Source: Bacteroidales bacterium (GTDB lineage: Bacteria > Bacteroidota > Bacteroidia > Bacteroidales > JAFGXI01). Taken from it: 64,000 bases of DNA. A model generated the notes under the pieces. That model did not search any database. It had not been told where the DNA came from and saw nothing but the letters and a program-made list of their open reading frames with translations. The translations under genes were made by a program, and so were the position numbers. This document shows, in pieces, positions 7,183 to 16,376 of this stretch. The DNA is taken from NCBI GenBank assembly GCA_016936665.1, contig JAFGXI010000017.1:84146-148145 (forward strand). The letters run 5' to 3'. Numbering within the stretch: position 1 is the first letter of the stretch; each line of letters starts with the position of its first letter.

Positions 7183-9597
7183 TTATACTTTTATCCCCAT
7201 AATTATTACATCGTCAATTTGCTCTATTGCACCGCGCCATTCGATGAAAGCATTGTCTAAAATTTTAGCCTGCTCTTCCATTGGTTTTTCACAGTTTTCG
7301 AGAAGCATTCGTTTAAATGGTTTGTATTTTAATTTTTTTCCATCCGGTCCACCAAACTGATCGGCGTATCCATCGGAAAACATGTATAAAATATCTCCTT
7401 CGAACATTTGTAGTTCTATAGTAGTAAAATCGACCAATTCCTTCTTGTATATTCCAATAGGCATTTTATCGCCTTTAACTTCGTATAAAATATGAGTCTC
7501 AGATTCTTCAGTTTTGTCGGATTCTATAGCAGGCAACTCTCGTTTACGAATAATGTACAATGGATTATTAGCCCCGGAGAACTGAACTAACTTTGTTTCG
7601 TAATTGAAGGCTACTAGAGAAATATCCATTCCATCTTGGGCTTCGCCTTCTTTTCCTGTTTGATGCAGGGATTGTATAACGCTTTGCCTTAAGTGATCGA
7701 GTACTTGGCCTGAGCTTTTAACAATCGGTTTATTTACAATCTCATTTAAAAATGCAATTCCAAGCATGCTCATAAATGCACCAGGTACACCATGCCCTGT
7801 GCAATCGGCTGCTGTTGCAATTAATAATTTAGACTTTTCAATATGTTTCATCCAATAAAAGTCACCACTAACAATATCTTTAGGTTTAAATAGGATGAAG
7901 CGCCCACCAATCTTATTTTCAATATCGTTAACCTTTGGAAGAATCGCTTTCTGTATTCGTTCTGCATAATGAATACTGTCGGAAACTTCTTTATGAATTT
8001 CTTCAATATGATCTTTTTGCGATTGAATTTCGTCTCGTTGAGCCATAATCTCTTCATTCTGTTGATTCAGCTCTTCGTTCGCTTCTTCGATGGCTATTTT
8101 TTGCTCAGAAAGTGTTTTGTTACTTTTTCTAATTTGCTTAAACTGCTTATAAACAATAAACGAGAATATAATGATAATAATGAATACTCCTAAAAATCCA
8201 TAAATGATAAGCATTTGTCTTTCTGACTTTAACTGTTGCTTTTCATTTTCTTTATTGGCCAATTCTAAAGCCACTTCTTTTTTCTCGGTCTCGTACTTGG
8301 TTTGCATTTCGGTGATAATTTCCAAGTTTTTAGCAGAGTATTCATCGTCCACTGCTTTTTGAAATAACCGCTGATATTCTAATGCCTTCTTATAATTTTT
8401 AAGCGAATCGTACACCTCTGAGTAATTTTGATAAATAATTCTCAACTCTCGTTTGATGCCATTTTCTTTGGTAATTTTTTCTGCTTCTTTTAGATATTCG
8501 ATTGACTTTGAATATTTATGCAAATGCAAATACGTCATTCCTAAATATGTAATAACCACTGCGATTTGATACTGATCTTCGGTTTGTTGAGCAATTTCTA
8601 GTGCTTTCTCAAAATTAGGCAAGGCTTTAGCATAATCTTTTTTATTCATTTGAATAGCTCCCATACCAATATAAGAAGCAGCGACGCCTTTAATGTCACC
8701 AACTTTTTCTCTGTAAATCGAAGATTGTTTAACTAGCTCAATGGCTTTGTCGAAATATTTGTAACTAACTTTTTTATGAGAGCTGGAATTTATAGAATCC
8801 GTTTCGGATAAATCGGAATACACTTGTGCTTTCGAAGCATAAATATTCGCTATGTTGCTTTGTGCATCGGCAATTAACCATGGATTATCTATTCTGAGGT
8901 CTATCTCGAGTCCTTGATTAAAATATTCAGTTGCTTTATTTAAGAGTACGGTATCGGTAAGTTTTGCTAAATTTTGATAGATTAACCCTATGTTGTTGTA
9001 GCAACTGGCCACACCTCCGTCATCGCTTATTTCTTCAAACATTTTTAAGGCTTTCTGAAAATGTTCGATAGCTAATTCGTTTTTTTCTAGCTTATTGTAT
9101 ATGCTACCCAGTGAATTATAAGCAATTCCGGCACCTTTAAAATCTTTGAGCATCAACTTATACTCTAATGCTTTTTGCGTATAAAATGCAGCTTTAACGT
9201 AATCGCTTTTTTCTGAATAAAGTGTTCCTAAACTATTGTAAACTTTCGATATTCCGCTAGAGTCGTCTATTTCTGTTCTAACTTTTAAAGCCTGATTAAG
9301 TAAAACTGAAGCGGTATCTAATTCTGTTTTTTTTATGTAGTAATAGCCTAAATAATTTAAAGTAGCTCCTAACTCCGTTTTATTTTTGTGCTTCAAAGCT
9401 TCTTTATATGCTTTATCCAAATATAGTTTTGCTTTTTCGATATCGTCTTTTTTCATTACTTTATAGATATCGTTGTAAGCTTTACTCCTATCAATCTTTG
9501 GGTTTTCAATAACTTTCATTAAACTATCTAAGTCTTGGCTAAAGACTTTAGAGACAATGAAGATTATTAAAAATATGCTATATATAAACTTTTTCAT
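7183..9597 (-). CDS. TPR-sensor SpoIIE/PP2C-family phosphatase, membrane-bound
   Basis: Start chosen at the ATG at 9597 (804 aa). The longer reading from 9630 would begin upstream of the transcription start implied by the -7 box, and 9597 begins a clean signal peptide, MKKFIYSIFLIIFIVSKVFSQ. Residues ~40-440 hold at least eight TPR units (AIEHFQKALKMFEEI, ALPNFEKALEIAQQT). A transmembrane helix (IIYGFLGVFIIIIIFSFIVY) and a coiled coil follow. The last ~230 residues form a SpoIIE-type PP2C domain with metal-binding Asp motifs SGDFYWMK, ADCTGHGVPG, FSDGYADQFGG and EQIDDVI. The likely design is a periplasmic TPR sensor driving a cytoplasmic Ser/Thr phosphatase, usually aimed at an anti-anti-sigma-like partner. 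No such partner is nearby. The gene at 60390 has the same output domain. Confidence 0.9.
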   Translation of the reverse strand: MKKFIYSIFLIIFIVSKVFSQDLDSLMKVIENPKIDRSKAYNDIYKVMKKDDIEKAKLYLDKAYKEALKHKNKTELGATLNYLGYYYIKKTELDTASVLLNQALKVRTEIDDSSGISKVYNSLGTLYSEKSDYVKAAFYTQKALEYKLMLKDFKGAGIAYNSLGSIYNKLEKNELAIEHFQKALKMFEEISDDGGVASCYNNIGLIYQNLAKLTDTVLLNKATEYFNQGLEIDLRIDNPWLIADAQSNIANIYASKAQVYSDLSETDSINSSSHKKVSYKYFDKAIELVKQSSIYREKVGDIKGVAASYIGMGAIQMNKKDYAKALPNFEKALEIAQQTEDQYQIAVVITYLGMTYLHLHKYSKSIEYLKEAEKITKENGIKRELRIIYQNYSEVYDSLKNYKKALEYQRLFQKAVDDEYSAKNLEIITEMQTKYETEKKEVALELANKENEKQQLKSERQMLIIYGFLGVFIIIIIFSFIVYKQFKQIRKSNKTLSEQKIAIEEANEELNQQNEEIMAQRDEIQSQKDHIEEIHKEVSDSIHYAERIQKAILPKVNDIENKIGGRFILFKPKDIVSGDFYWMKHIEKSKLLIATAADCTGHGVPGAFMSMLGIAFLNEIVNKPIVKSSGQVLDHLRQSVIQSLHQTGKEGEAQDGMDISLVAFNYETKLVQFSGANNPLYIIRKRELPAIESDKTEESETHILYEVKGDKMPIGIYKKELVDFTTIELQMFEGDILYMFSDGYADQFGGPDGKKLKYKPFKRMLLENCEKPMEEQAKILDNAFIEWRGAIEQIDDVIIMGIKV

Positions 9598-9617
9598 GCT
9601 TTTACTTCTATAACTAT

Positions 9618-9625
9618 CAAATATA
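9618..9625 (-). promoter_or_regulatory. Promoter -7 element for the TPR/SpoIIE gene and xseB
   Basis: TATATTTG on the minus strand fits TAnnTTTG. The implied start of transcription (~9614) excludes the upstream ATG at 9630 and supports the start at 9597. Confidence 0.6.
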
Positions 9626-9724
9626 GGCAATTATACAAAACCTCCAGCACAGAAATATTACCATTTATCAACATTTAGATGCATTAATTGTTATTGGAAT
9701 TTTTTTATTTAAATACCTTTTACT

Positions 9725-9732
9725 TAAATTTG
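9725..9732 (+). promoter_or_regulatory. Promoter -7 element for the trp leader and trpB
   Basis: TAAATTTG fits TAnnTTTG and lies 20 bases before the leader-peptide ATG, giving a transcript with a short 5' end and the whole attenuator downstream. The -33 region is not clear. Confidence 0.6.
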
Positions 9733-9752
9733 TCGGCAAAATAAGTCTACAT

Positions 9753-9812
9753 ATGAAAATATTATCAAATAATTGGTGGTGGCAAATGTTATGGTTCCGT
9801 TCGGGAAGATAG
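9753..9812 (+). CDS. trpL: Trp-rich leader peptide of the trpB attenuator
   Basis: A 19-codon open frame encodes MKILSNNWWWQMLWFRSGR and stops at TAG (9810-9812). Four of 19 residues are Trp, three of them consecutive (codons 9774-9782). It lies between a promoter-like -7 box and an intrinsic terminator, 102 bases before trpB. This is the classic arrangement of ribosome-mediated attenuation: when charged tRNA-Trp is scarce, the ribosome stalls on the Trp codons and the downstream RNA refolds to let trpB be transcribed. Chance occurrence of WWW plus a fourth W in an in-frame micro-ORF exactly here is very unlikely. The symbol trpL is by analogy with Enterobacteria. Confidence 0.88.
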   Translation: MKILSNNWWWQMLWFRSGR

Positions 9813-9860
9813 CTGTTTGCTCTATTATTTGATTTTAAAATATAAGCCGCAGGTTTTCCC
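9803..9860 (+). promoter_or_regulatory. Candidate antiterminator of the trpB attenuator
   Basis: Manual pairing: GGGAA (9803-9807) with TTCCC (9856-9860), CTG (9813-9815) with CAG (9850-9852), and GCT (9819-9821) with AGC (9845-9847). These use both arms of the terminator and so exclude it. A ribosome stalled at the Trp codons (9774-9782) would leave the left strand free, whereas one at the stop codon (9810-9812) would cover it. The helices are short, and a 4-bp hairpin (TTCC 9795-9798 / GGAA 9804-9807) could compete. The exact pairing therefore remains a proposal. Confidence 0.5.
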
Positions 9861-9873
9861 TGCGGCTTTTTTT
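9844..9873 (+). terminator. Attenuator terminator upstream of trpB
   Basis: A perfect 10-bp GC-rich stem (AAGCCGCAGG / CCTGCGGCTT) with a 5-nt loop runs straight into a T-run ending at 9873. It lies between the Trp-rich leader peptide and trpB, with no complete gene in front of it other than the leader. Confidence 0.95.
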
Positions 9874-9914
9874 GTGACTCCTTGCAAATTATTAATCCTA
9901 TAAATTATATTAAA

Positions 9915-11069
9915 ATGACAACAAACAAGAATGAAAGCGGTTACTTTGGCCCATATGGCGGCCAATTTGTACCAGAGCATTTAGCCAAAAAGTTAAATCA
10001 ACTTTACAAGGTATTTTCGGAATTGAAACAGGACAAAGCATTTAACCTTGAGTACATTTCTCTTTTAAAAAATTATGTAGGTCGTCCATCACCATTGTTC
10101 AAAGCTGAAAATCTTTCAGAAATAATTGGAAGTACTATTTATTTGAAGCGTGAAGATTTAAACCACACAGGATCTCATAAAATAAACAACGCAATTGGGC
10201 AGATTTTACTTGCAAAACGAATGGGTGCTCGTGAAATTATTGCCGAAACCGGCGCTGGGCAACATGGGGTTGCAACAGCTACAGCCGCATCATTAATGGG
10301 TATCAAATGTAAAATTTTCATAGGTAAAGTAGACTCTGAACGACAAAAAATGAACGTAGAACGCATTAAGCTTCTTGGTGCAGAAGTTGTTCTTGCAGCC
10401 TCTGGTACTGGCACTTTAAAAGATGCTGTAGATGAAGCTTTAAACTATTATGTTGAAAACCCCAATGCATTTTATCTGCTTGGTTCAGCGGTTGGCCCAC
10501 ACCCTTATCCTGAAATCGTCAGACATTTTCAGTCGGTTATCAGTAAAGAAATAAAACAACAGATTTTTGATGCAGAACAACGCTTGCCACAGAGAATTAT
10601 TGCCTGCATTGGTGGAGGCTCGAATGCAATTGGGGCTTTTAGCGAATTTTTAAACGAGGATGTTATTCTAGACACAGCAGAAGGAGGTGGACGTAGTTTC
10701 GAAATTGGGCATACAGCAGCTACACTGAATTTAGGAAAAGAAATGATTTTTCAGGGCAGTTTTTCCTTATGTCTGCAAGATGAAAAAGGCAATGCCGCGC
10801 CTTCGTACTCTATTGCTGCTGGCTTAGATTATCCGGGGATTGGACCTGAACATGCTTATTTAAAATCTGTAAATCGAGTTAATTATCATGTAATCAGCGA
10901 CCAAGAAGCCATATATGCTTATCGACTTCTTGCGGAGAAAGAAGGCATTATTCCTGCTATTGAATCGGCTCATGCAATAGCCCTTGCAATAAAATTATTA
11001 AAAAATAAGAATGAGTTAGCCGTTATAAATTTATCGGGACGCGGCGATAAAGACGTTGCTAGAATTTGA
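9915..11069 (+). CDS. trpB: Tryptophan synthase beta chain
   Basis: The 384-residue protein condenses indole with serine to give tryptophan (PLP enzyme). The ATG at 9915 gives the family N-terminus (YFGPYGGQFVPEHL); an upstream TTG at 9882 would add a non-conserved extension. The PLP lysine is Lys89 in HTGSHKINNA. ETGAGQHGVATA and the phosphate-binding GGGSNAIGAF loop are present. It is the TrpB1 type, which pairs with TrpA. Unusually, trpB stands alone: no trpA, trpC or trpE lies within the window, yet it has its own promoter, Trp leader and attenuator and its own terminator 10 bases downstream. Either the other trp genes are elsewhere, or this copy serves to salvage indole. Confidence 0.97.
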   Translation: MTTNKNESGYFGPYGGQFVPEHLAKKLNQLYKVFSELKQDKAFNLEYISLLKNYVGRPSPLFKAENLSEIIGSTIYLKREDLNHTGSHKINNAIGQILLAKRMGAREIIAETGAGQHGVATATAASLMGIKCKIFIGKVDSERQKMNVERIKLLGAEVVLAASGTGTLKDAVDEALNYYVENPNAFYLLGSAVGPHPYPEIVRHFQSVISKEIKQQIFDAEQRLPQRIIACIGGGSNAIGAFSEFLNEDVILDTAEGGGRSFEIGHTAATLNLGKEMIFQGSFSLCLQDEKGNAAPSYSIAAGLDYPGIGPEHAYLKSVNRVNYHVISDQEAIYAYRLLAEKEGIIPAIESAHAIALAIKLLKNKNELAVINLSGRGDKDVARI

Positions 11070-11079
11070 AGAGAAAATG

Positions 11080-11124
11080 AAAGTCGGATTTTTCAGTGTA
11101 TAAACTAAAAAATTCCGACTTTTC
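11080..11124 (+). terminator. Terminator after trpB
   Basis: AAAGTCGGA (11080-11088) pairs with TCCGACTTT (11114-11122), extended inwards by a T-run/A-run pairing. A short T-run follows. It starts 10 bases after the trpB stop and makes trpB a monocistronic unit. Confidence 0.75.
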
Positions 11125-11240
11125 TATATTACCTTTCAATGTTCTGAAAGTAACTAACCTAATTTAATACACTTATTAATCCAAAAGTAATACATCTTTT
11201 GCCTTTAGTAGATAGTTAATATTCGACAAAAAGATAAATA

Positions 11241-11693
11241 TTATAAACGATTTTTGCTGTCAATAATAATCGTAACCGGCCCTTCATTAACAAGGTTCAC
11301 TTTCATATCGGCGCCAAAAACTCCTGTTTGAACAGGCTTACCCAAAACAGTTTTAGCAGTATTTACAAATGCATCGTAAAGTGGTTTTGCGATTTCTGGT
11401 CGTGCTGCGTAAATATAAGATGGTCTATTGCCCTTTTTTGTAGAAGCATGCAAAGTAAACTGACTGATGGCTAAAATGTTACCATCTACATCTTTCAAGC
11501 TTAAATTCATAATTCCATCAGAGTCGTGGAAGATTCGAAGATTGACAATTTTATTGACCAGCCAATCAATATCTTCTTGGGTATCTTCCGCAATTATGCC
11601 AATAAAAATCAATAAACCTGTATCGATTTTACCAATGATTTTGCCTTCTACTTTTACCGACGCTTCGCTTACTCTTTGTACGACAATTTTCAC
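11241..11693 (-). CDS. dtd: D-aminoacyl-tRNA deacylase
   Basis: The 150-residue protein has the DTD length and both signature motifs: SQFTL (active-site Thr region) and the cross-subunit motif NEGPVT near the C-terminus. The dimeric enzyme removes D-amino acids, and mischarged Gly, from tRNA in the cytosol. It is divergent from aspS, another translation gene, and has its own -7 box. Confidence 0.96.
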   Translation of the reverse strand: MKIVVQRVSEASVKVEGKIIGKIDTGLLIFIGIIAEDTQEDIDWLVNKIVNLRIFHDSDGIMNLSLKDVDGNILAISQFTLHASTKKGNRPSYIYAARPEIAKPLYDAFVNTAKTVLGKPVQTGVFGADMKVNLVNEGPVTIIIDSKNRL

Positions 11694-11716
11694 TTCACCA
11701 TTTGCTTATTGTGCCA

Positions 11717-11724
11717 CAAATATA
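11717..11724 (-). promoter_or_regulatory. Promoter -7 element for dtd
   Basis: TATATTTG on the minus strand (TAnnTTTG), about 24 bases upstream of the dtd ATG. Confidence 0.55.
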
Positions 11725-11792
11725 CTTTATGTATCCCATTTTAAGATCTATATATTTGATATATTGCCTTACGTTGTTCCACAATAAAAACG

Positions 11793-11800
11793 TATTTTTG
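11793..11800 (+). promoter_or_regulatory. Promoter -7 element for aspS
   Basis: TATTTTTG matches TAnnTTTG, 17 bases before the aspS ATG. A GTTG at 11773-11776 is a weak -33 candidate, with spacing somewhat short. Confidence 0.55.
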
Positions 11801-11817
11801 CACAAAATTTTTTAGTT

Positions 11818-13575
11818 ATGTATAGATCACATCATTGTGGAGAATTAAACGCAGAGCATATTGGTAACATCGTGACTTTAAGCGGCTGGGTTCAAAAAAT
11901 AAGAAATAAGGGCAAGATGATTTGGGTCGATTTACGCGACCGCTATGGCATCACGCAATTAATATTCGAAGAAGGCATCACCCCTGTCGACGCGTTTAGC
12001 ATGGCTAAAAATACAGGACGAGAATTCGTGATTCAAGCCACTGGCGAAGTGATTGAGCGCGAAGCTAAAAACCCAAACATGGCTACAGGCGATATCGAAA
12101 TAAAAGTGAGCGCGCTTAAAGTGTTAAACGAAGCCAGTTTGCCTCCTTTTACCATCGAAGACCAAACCGATGGTGGCGAAGAAATTCGAATGAAATTTCG
12201 TTATTTAGATTTGCGACGAAACCCTTTAAAAGAAAAACTAGTACTGCGTCATAAATTAGCGCAAGAAGTACGTCGCTATTTAGATGACCAAGGCTTTTTA
12301 GAAATTGAAACACCTTATTTAATAAAATCCACTCCCGAAGGCGCTAGAGATTTTATCGTACCTTCTCGCATGAACGAAGGTCAATTTTATGCCTTACCTC
12401 AATCGCCCCAAACCTTCAAGCAATTGCTTATGGTTTCCGGATACGATCGCTATTTTCAGATCGTAAAATGCTTCCGCGACGAAGATTTACGTGCCGACCG
12501 CCAGCCTGAATTTACACAAATCGATTGCGAAATGGCCTTTGTAGAACAAGAAGATGTACTTAACAACTTCGAAGGCATGGCTAAACACTTGTTCCATAAA
12601 ATAAAAAATATTGTGTTCGATTTCGAATTTCCTCGCATGCCCTACCAAGAAGCGATGCGCTTATATGGTTCAGACAAACCGGATATTCGCTTTGGTATGC
12701 AATTCGTCGAACTGAAAGCTGAAACTGATAAAAAAGAATTTGTGGTGTTTAATTCTGCCGAATATGTGGGTGGAATTTGTGCTGAAGGTTGTGCCAATTA
12801 CAGTAGAAAAGAATTGGATGAACTCACTAAATTTGTTCAACGTCCACAAGTTGGAGCTAAAGGCCTTGTTTACGTTAAATACAACGAAGATGGCTCTTTA
12901 AAATCGTCGGTCGATAAATTTTACAACGAAGCCGATTTAAAAGAGTGGGCCGAAAAAATGGATGCCAAACCCGGCGATTTACTACTCATCTTAGCCGGAG
13001 AAACCAACGCTACCAGAAATGCGTTGAATGTGTTGCGTTTAGAAATGGGCGATCGCTTAGGATTAAGAAATCCAGAATCGTTTGCTCCATTGTGGGTGGT
13101 CGATTTCCCTCTTTTAGAATGGGACGAAGACAGCCGCCGCTTCCATGCTATGCACCATCCGTTTACCTCGCCTAAAAAAGAAGATATTCATTTGCTAGAA
13201 AGCGAGCCCGGCAAGGTACGTGCCAACGCCTACGATATGGTTATCAACGGTGTAGAAATTGGCGGAGGATCTATTCGTATTCACGACAGTCAATTGCAGA
13301 AACTGATGTTTAAAACACTTGGCTTTACCGACGAACAAGCCCAGTCTCAATTTGGCTTTTTAATTGATGCTTTCAAATATGGTGCTCCACCTCATGGAGG
13401 CATTGCTTTAGGTTTCGACCGTTTAACCGCCATGTTTGCCGGTATCGATTCTATTCGCGATGTGATTGCCTTCCCTAAAAACAACTCAGGCAGAGATATG
13501 ATGATTGATTCGCCTTCGGCTGTCGATCAAACGCAATTAGATGAATTGTTTTTATCGTCTACAGTTAAAAAATAA
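11818..13575 (+). CDS. aspS: Aspartyl-tRNA synthetase
   Basis: The 585-residue class II synthetase is of bacterial size. It has an N-terminal OB-fold anticodon domain (~1-110, [19 protein letters not shown]), then the catalytic domain with motif 2 ([18 protein letters not shown]) and motif 3 ([15 protein letters not shown]). Between them lies the GAD-type insertion of bacterial AspRS (~280-420). It charges tRNA-Asp. The C-terminal signature [15 protein letters not shown] is also present. The gene looks somewhat richer in G+C than its neighbours, as expected for a highly expressed gene. It has its own -7 box and a terminator at 13650-13682. Confidence 0.98.
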   Translation: MYRSHHCGELNAEHIGNIVTLSGWVQKIRNKGKMIWVDLRDRYGITQLIFEEGITPVDAFSMAKNTGREFVIQATGEVIEREAKNPNMATGDIEIKVSALKVLNEASLPPFTIEDQTDGGEEIRMKFRYLDLRRNPLKEKLVLRHKLAQEVRRYLDDQGFLEIETPYLIKSTPEGARDFIVPSRMNEGQFYALPQSPQTFKQLLMVSGYDRYFQIVKCFRDEDLRADRQPEFTQIDCEMAFVEQEDVLNNFEGMAKHLFHKIKNIVFDFEFPRMPYQEAMRLYGSDKPDIRFGMQFVELKAETDKKEFVVFNSAEYVGGICAEGCANYSRKELDELTKFVQRPQVGAKGLVYVKYNEDGSLKSSVDKFYNEADLKEWAEKMDAKPGDLLLILAGETNATRNALNVLRLEMGDRLGLRNPESFAPLWVVDFPLLEWDEDSRRFHAMHHPFTSPKKEDIHLLESEPGKVRANAYDMVINGVEIGGGSIRIHDSQLQKLMFKTLGFTDEQAQSQFGFLIDAFKYGAPPHGGIALGFDRLTAMFAGIDSIRDVIAFPKNNSGRDMMIDSPSAVDQTQLDELFLSSTVKK

Positions 13576-13649
13576 ATCCTATAGACAAGAAGATTTAAAG
13601 CTACTGCTTTATTCTTCAAAAACAGTGAAATAAACAATGCTTACAAATA

Positions 13650-13682
13650 AAAACCTCTACACTAATGTGTAAAGGTTTTTTT
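13650..13682. terminator. Bidirectional terminator between aspS and the bat operon
   Basis: AAAACCT-C-TACAC pairs with GTGTA-A-AGGTTTT around a TAAT loop, with T-runs on both strands. It serves aspS rightward and the moxR-batE operon leftward. Confidence 0.88.
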
Positions 13683-13735
13683 ATTTAAACGGGAAAATAC
13701 AAGCATAAGCCCATATAGAAATGCATAACAAAGTA

Positions 13736-14515
13736 CTAAATCATTTCTACATCATCAGTTTTTACCCACCCAGTATTGCCATTATCAATTTTAACTTTAT
13801 ACCACTCTTGAATTTGATCTAAAACCTGCATTTTAGTTCCTGAATGTAAAATAAAAATACTAGTACTATTATCGTCCGGAGAACTTTTAATATTAACAGA
13901 TCCATGAACTATCACCGCATATTGCGTATCGAACATCAATGTTTTTTGGCGGTACGAAGCCGATAAACTTAACAAACTGATTACTAGTAAGATAATCGAT
14001 ACACTAAACGACCATTTTTTTAATCGAATAGAATGCGAAAAGAAAAACAGCAATAAAATTGCAAGGGATAGCACAAAAGTAAAAATACTCCAAATAGCCC
14101 AAGCGTTTGTTCCTGCAAGTCCAACTATAGCATCGATCCATTGTTGAATAAAAAACACCTCTATACTATCAATTTTATCGACTGTTTGAGCCTTTACTAA
14201 TCTTAAATTAAACTTGGTATCTTCATCGTTTGGATCAAGTTTTAAAGCTCGCTCATAATTAGCAATGGCCAAGGGAACATTCTTTACTTTGTAATAGGCA
14301 TTGCCCAAATTATAGTATAATTCTGCAGACTCGATTCGTTGAGATATTAATGACTCGTAAATATCAATTGCTTTTTGATATTGTGATTGGTCATAATAAA
14401 TAATTGCACTATCTAATTGTTGTTGAGGGACTGACGCTTTCACTGTATTTGGTAGAAGCAAGCCACCTATAAATAGCGAAATTAGAATAAATGAGATTGT
14501 GTTTTTCAGTTTCAT
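13736..14515 (-). CDS. batE: BatE: TPR and SH3-like aerotolerance protein
   Basis: Start chosen at the ATG at 14515 (259 aa), which begins a clean signal-like segment (MKLKNTISFILISLFIGG). The earlier ATG at 14566 would add 17 polar residues and overlap batD. Order: signal, TPR repeats (~35-110, ELYYNLGNAYYKV, LAIANYERALKLDP), two membrane helices (~140-190) and a C-terminal SH3-like domain (VNIKSSPDDNSTS, EWYKVKIDNGNTGWV). It is the last gene of the moxR-bat operon. Bat proteins are thought to form an inner-membrane/periplasmic complex with a role in oxidative or envelope stress. The exact biochemical role is unknown. Confidence 0.88.
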   Translation of the reverse strand: MKLKNTISFILISLFIGGLLLPNTVKASVPQQQLDSAIIYYDQSQYQKAIDIYESLISQRIESAELYYNLGNAYYKVKNVPLAIANYERALKLDPNDEDTKFNLRLVKAQTVDKIDSIEVFFIQQWIDAIVGLAGTNAWAIWSIFTFVLSLAILLLFFFSHSIRLKKWSFSVSIILLVISLLSLSASYRQKTLMFDTQYAVIVHGSVNIKSSPDDNSTSIFILHSGTKMQVLDQIQEWYKVKIDNGNTGWVKTDDVEMI

Positions 14516-14537
14516 AGACTTCGGTGATATGGATAGG

Positions 14538-16349
14538 TTATCGTTTAATTTTATTTTCAAATTCACTAATCAATTGCACACTGCCTTTATAGACGTCTTC
14601 CATTGTTTGGTTTGCTTGCATTGGTGCGTAACGTGCCAATTCGCAATCTTGAACAATCGATTTTAATTGATCGATTAAAGATAATTCGATTTGTCTATCG
14701 TTTAATTTTTCTACAGCAGCATCCAAAGTAAAATGAGCCATAGAAATGTTTAGCTTATCGCTTAAATAGCCTTGTAGTCCTTTAATAACCGCTTCGTAAA
14801 ATTGCTCTTTTTCTTGAGATTTTAAAAATGTATTGGCTTGTTTTAGTCGCGACAAAGCAATTTTTTTTGCTTTTTTGTTTTTTACTAATACATGATCGGC
14901 CGCTTCTTTAATTTTTTTACGTTTCAACCAGAAAACAAGAATAAAACTTAATAACGCAACAATATAAATAAGCCAAAAATAACTTTCCGATAATAACGGT
15001 TGACTAGGAAGGTTTAAAACCACCGGGGCCGTTTTTAAATAACGAATGTCTTGCCCTATTAATTCTACATCTTCTTTAGAGTAAACATTGTTGGCTACTG
15101 CAGAAGTCGTATTATCGCCTTGACTAACATGTATTGGGTAAGCCTCTGTTTGCAAGGTTTTGTACTTGCCTTCCGAAAGGTCGAAATAACTAAACGTAAA
15201 TACCGGAATTGTGAAATCGCCCGGATGACGTGGCTGTACCACATATTCGAATACCTTGCTTCCTTTTGTTCCGGTTGGTGTGTTTTTTATATTGTTTTGA
15301 ATGGTGGGATCCCAAACATCAAAATCGTGAGGAAATTCAATAACAGGATCTTTAATTAATTTGATATTTCCACTGCCTTTAATTTCTAATTTATATGTTA
15401 ATGCATCGTTGGTAGACAGCTCTGTATTATCGACCTGAGCACTAACCGAAAAATCGCCTACAGCACCTAAAAAGCCCTCCGGAGCATTGCCCGGTAACTG
15501 TTTAACATTAATATCGATGGCATTCGATTTCAGACTGGCACGAAAATTTTGGTAGCCACCACCAAAAAAATCGTCAAACACATTTCTTCTGCCCGATCGT
15601 TGTACTTTTTTTCTTATTATAGCGTCGATGCTGGCCGGGTCGATATGCAATTTACCTGTTTTCTGGGGATATAAAAGCACTTTGTTTAGCAAGGCCGTAT
15701 TGTAAATTACGCCATTAACATTTTCTCTTTGCAAGGTTATGTTGCTGGGCATATCTACATCCTGTGAGTAGAAGTTTTTATACTCGGGGAAACTAGGATT
15801 TTGCAAATCGGCTAAATCCATCTTAGTATATATTTTAAGCGTAACAGCAACTGGCTCCCCTAGGTAAACATTCTTTTTTGAGGCTGAAAAGCTTAAATAT
15901 AAATCTCCGTTATCAAAACCATCCGATGAATTGTCCGTGTTTTGAGATCCGTTAGAATTCTGGTTACTCGATCCTTTAACCACCTCAACACTCACTGTAT
16001 TAGAAGTATATATTTTTCCATTAACATCGATTTGAGCTGCTGGGATTGTAAATTTTCCTTCTTTTTCGGCCAACAATATGTATGAAAAATTTTGTGTAAT
16101 CGATTTACTAACCTGTCCATTAATAACCTGAATACTACTACTGTTAGATGGATTAGGCCCTGATAAAACTCTTAAACCTTCGAATTTTCCTGTTCTAAAT
16201 CGACTTCCGGAGGTGTTGAGTTCGTAGGTCAACTGGAATTGCTCTCCAACAGACACCACATTTTGTGTTGAAGCTTTAAAACTGACATTTTGTGCAATTA
16301 AGCTCGTCAGAATGCTAGTTAACCAGATTATTAAAAACCATCGTTTCAT
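14538..16349 (-). CDS. batD: BatD: oxygen-tolerance membrane protein
   Basis: 603 residues with signal peptide MKRWFLIIWLTSILTSLIAQ, a long periplasmic part of repeated beta-sandwich domains (VSFKASTQNVVSVGEQFQL, LYLSFSASKKNVYLGEPVAV) and one membrane helix at ~455-475 (FWLIYIVALLSFILVFWL). A cytoplasmic helical tail follows with YLSDKLNISMAHFTLDAA and ELARYAP, matching the BatD/DUF-type family. It lies between batC and batE in an operon of tightly packed genes, with a 27-base gap to batC and 22 to batE. Confidence 0.92.
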   Translation of the reverse strand: MKRWFLIIWLTSILTSLIAQNVSFKASTQNVVSVGEQFQLTYELNTSGSRFRTGKFEGLRVLSGPNPSNSSSIQVINGQVSKSITQNFSYILLAEKEGKFTIPAAQIDVNGKIYTSNTVSVEVVKGSSNQNSNGSQNTDNSSDGFDNGDLYLSFSASKKNVYLGEPVAVTLKIYTKMDLADLQNPSFPEYKNFYSQDVDMPSNITLQRENVNGVIYNTALLNKVLLYPQKTGKLHIDPASIDAIIRKKVQRSGRRNVFDDFFGGGYQNFRASLKSNAIDINVKQLPGNAPEGFLGAVGDFSVSAQVDNTELSTNDALTYKLEIKGSGNIKLIKDPVIEFPHDFDVWDPTIQNNIKNTPTGTKGSKVFEYVVQPRHPGDFTIPVFTFSYFDLSEGKYKTLQTEAYPIHVSQGDNTTSAVANNVYSKEDVELIGQDIRYLKTAPVVLNLPSQPLLSESYFWLIYIVALLSFILVFWLKRKKIKEAADHVLVKNKKAKKIALSRLKQANTFLKSQEKEQFYEAVIKGLQGYLSDKLNISMAHFTLDAAVEKLNDRQIELSLIDQLKSIVQDCELARYAPMQANQTMEDVYKGSVQLISEFENKIKR

Positions 16350-16376
16350 ATTATTATTCGTCGTTTATTACGTTTC

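Noticed and set aside
11793..11817. T-box or amino-acid leader ahead of aspS, serS and glnS
   Set aside because: The leaders are 15-75 bases, too short for a T-box, and contain no micro-ORF rich in the cognate amino acid.
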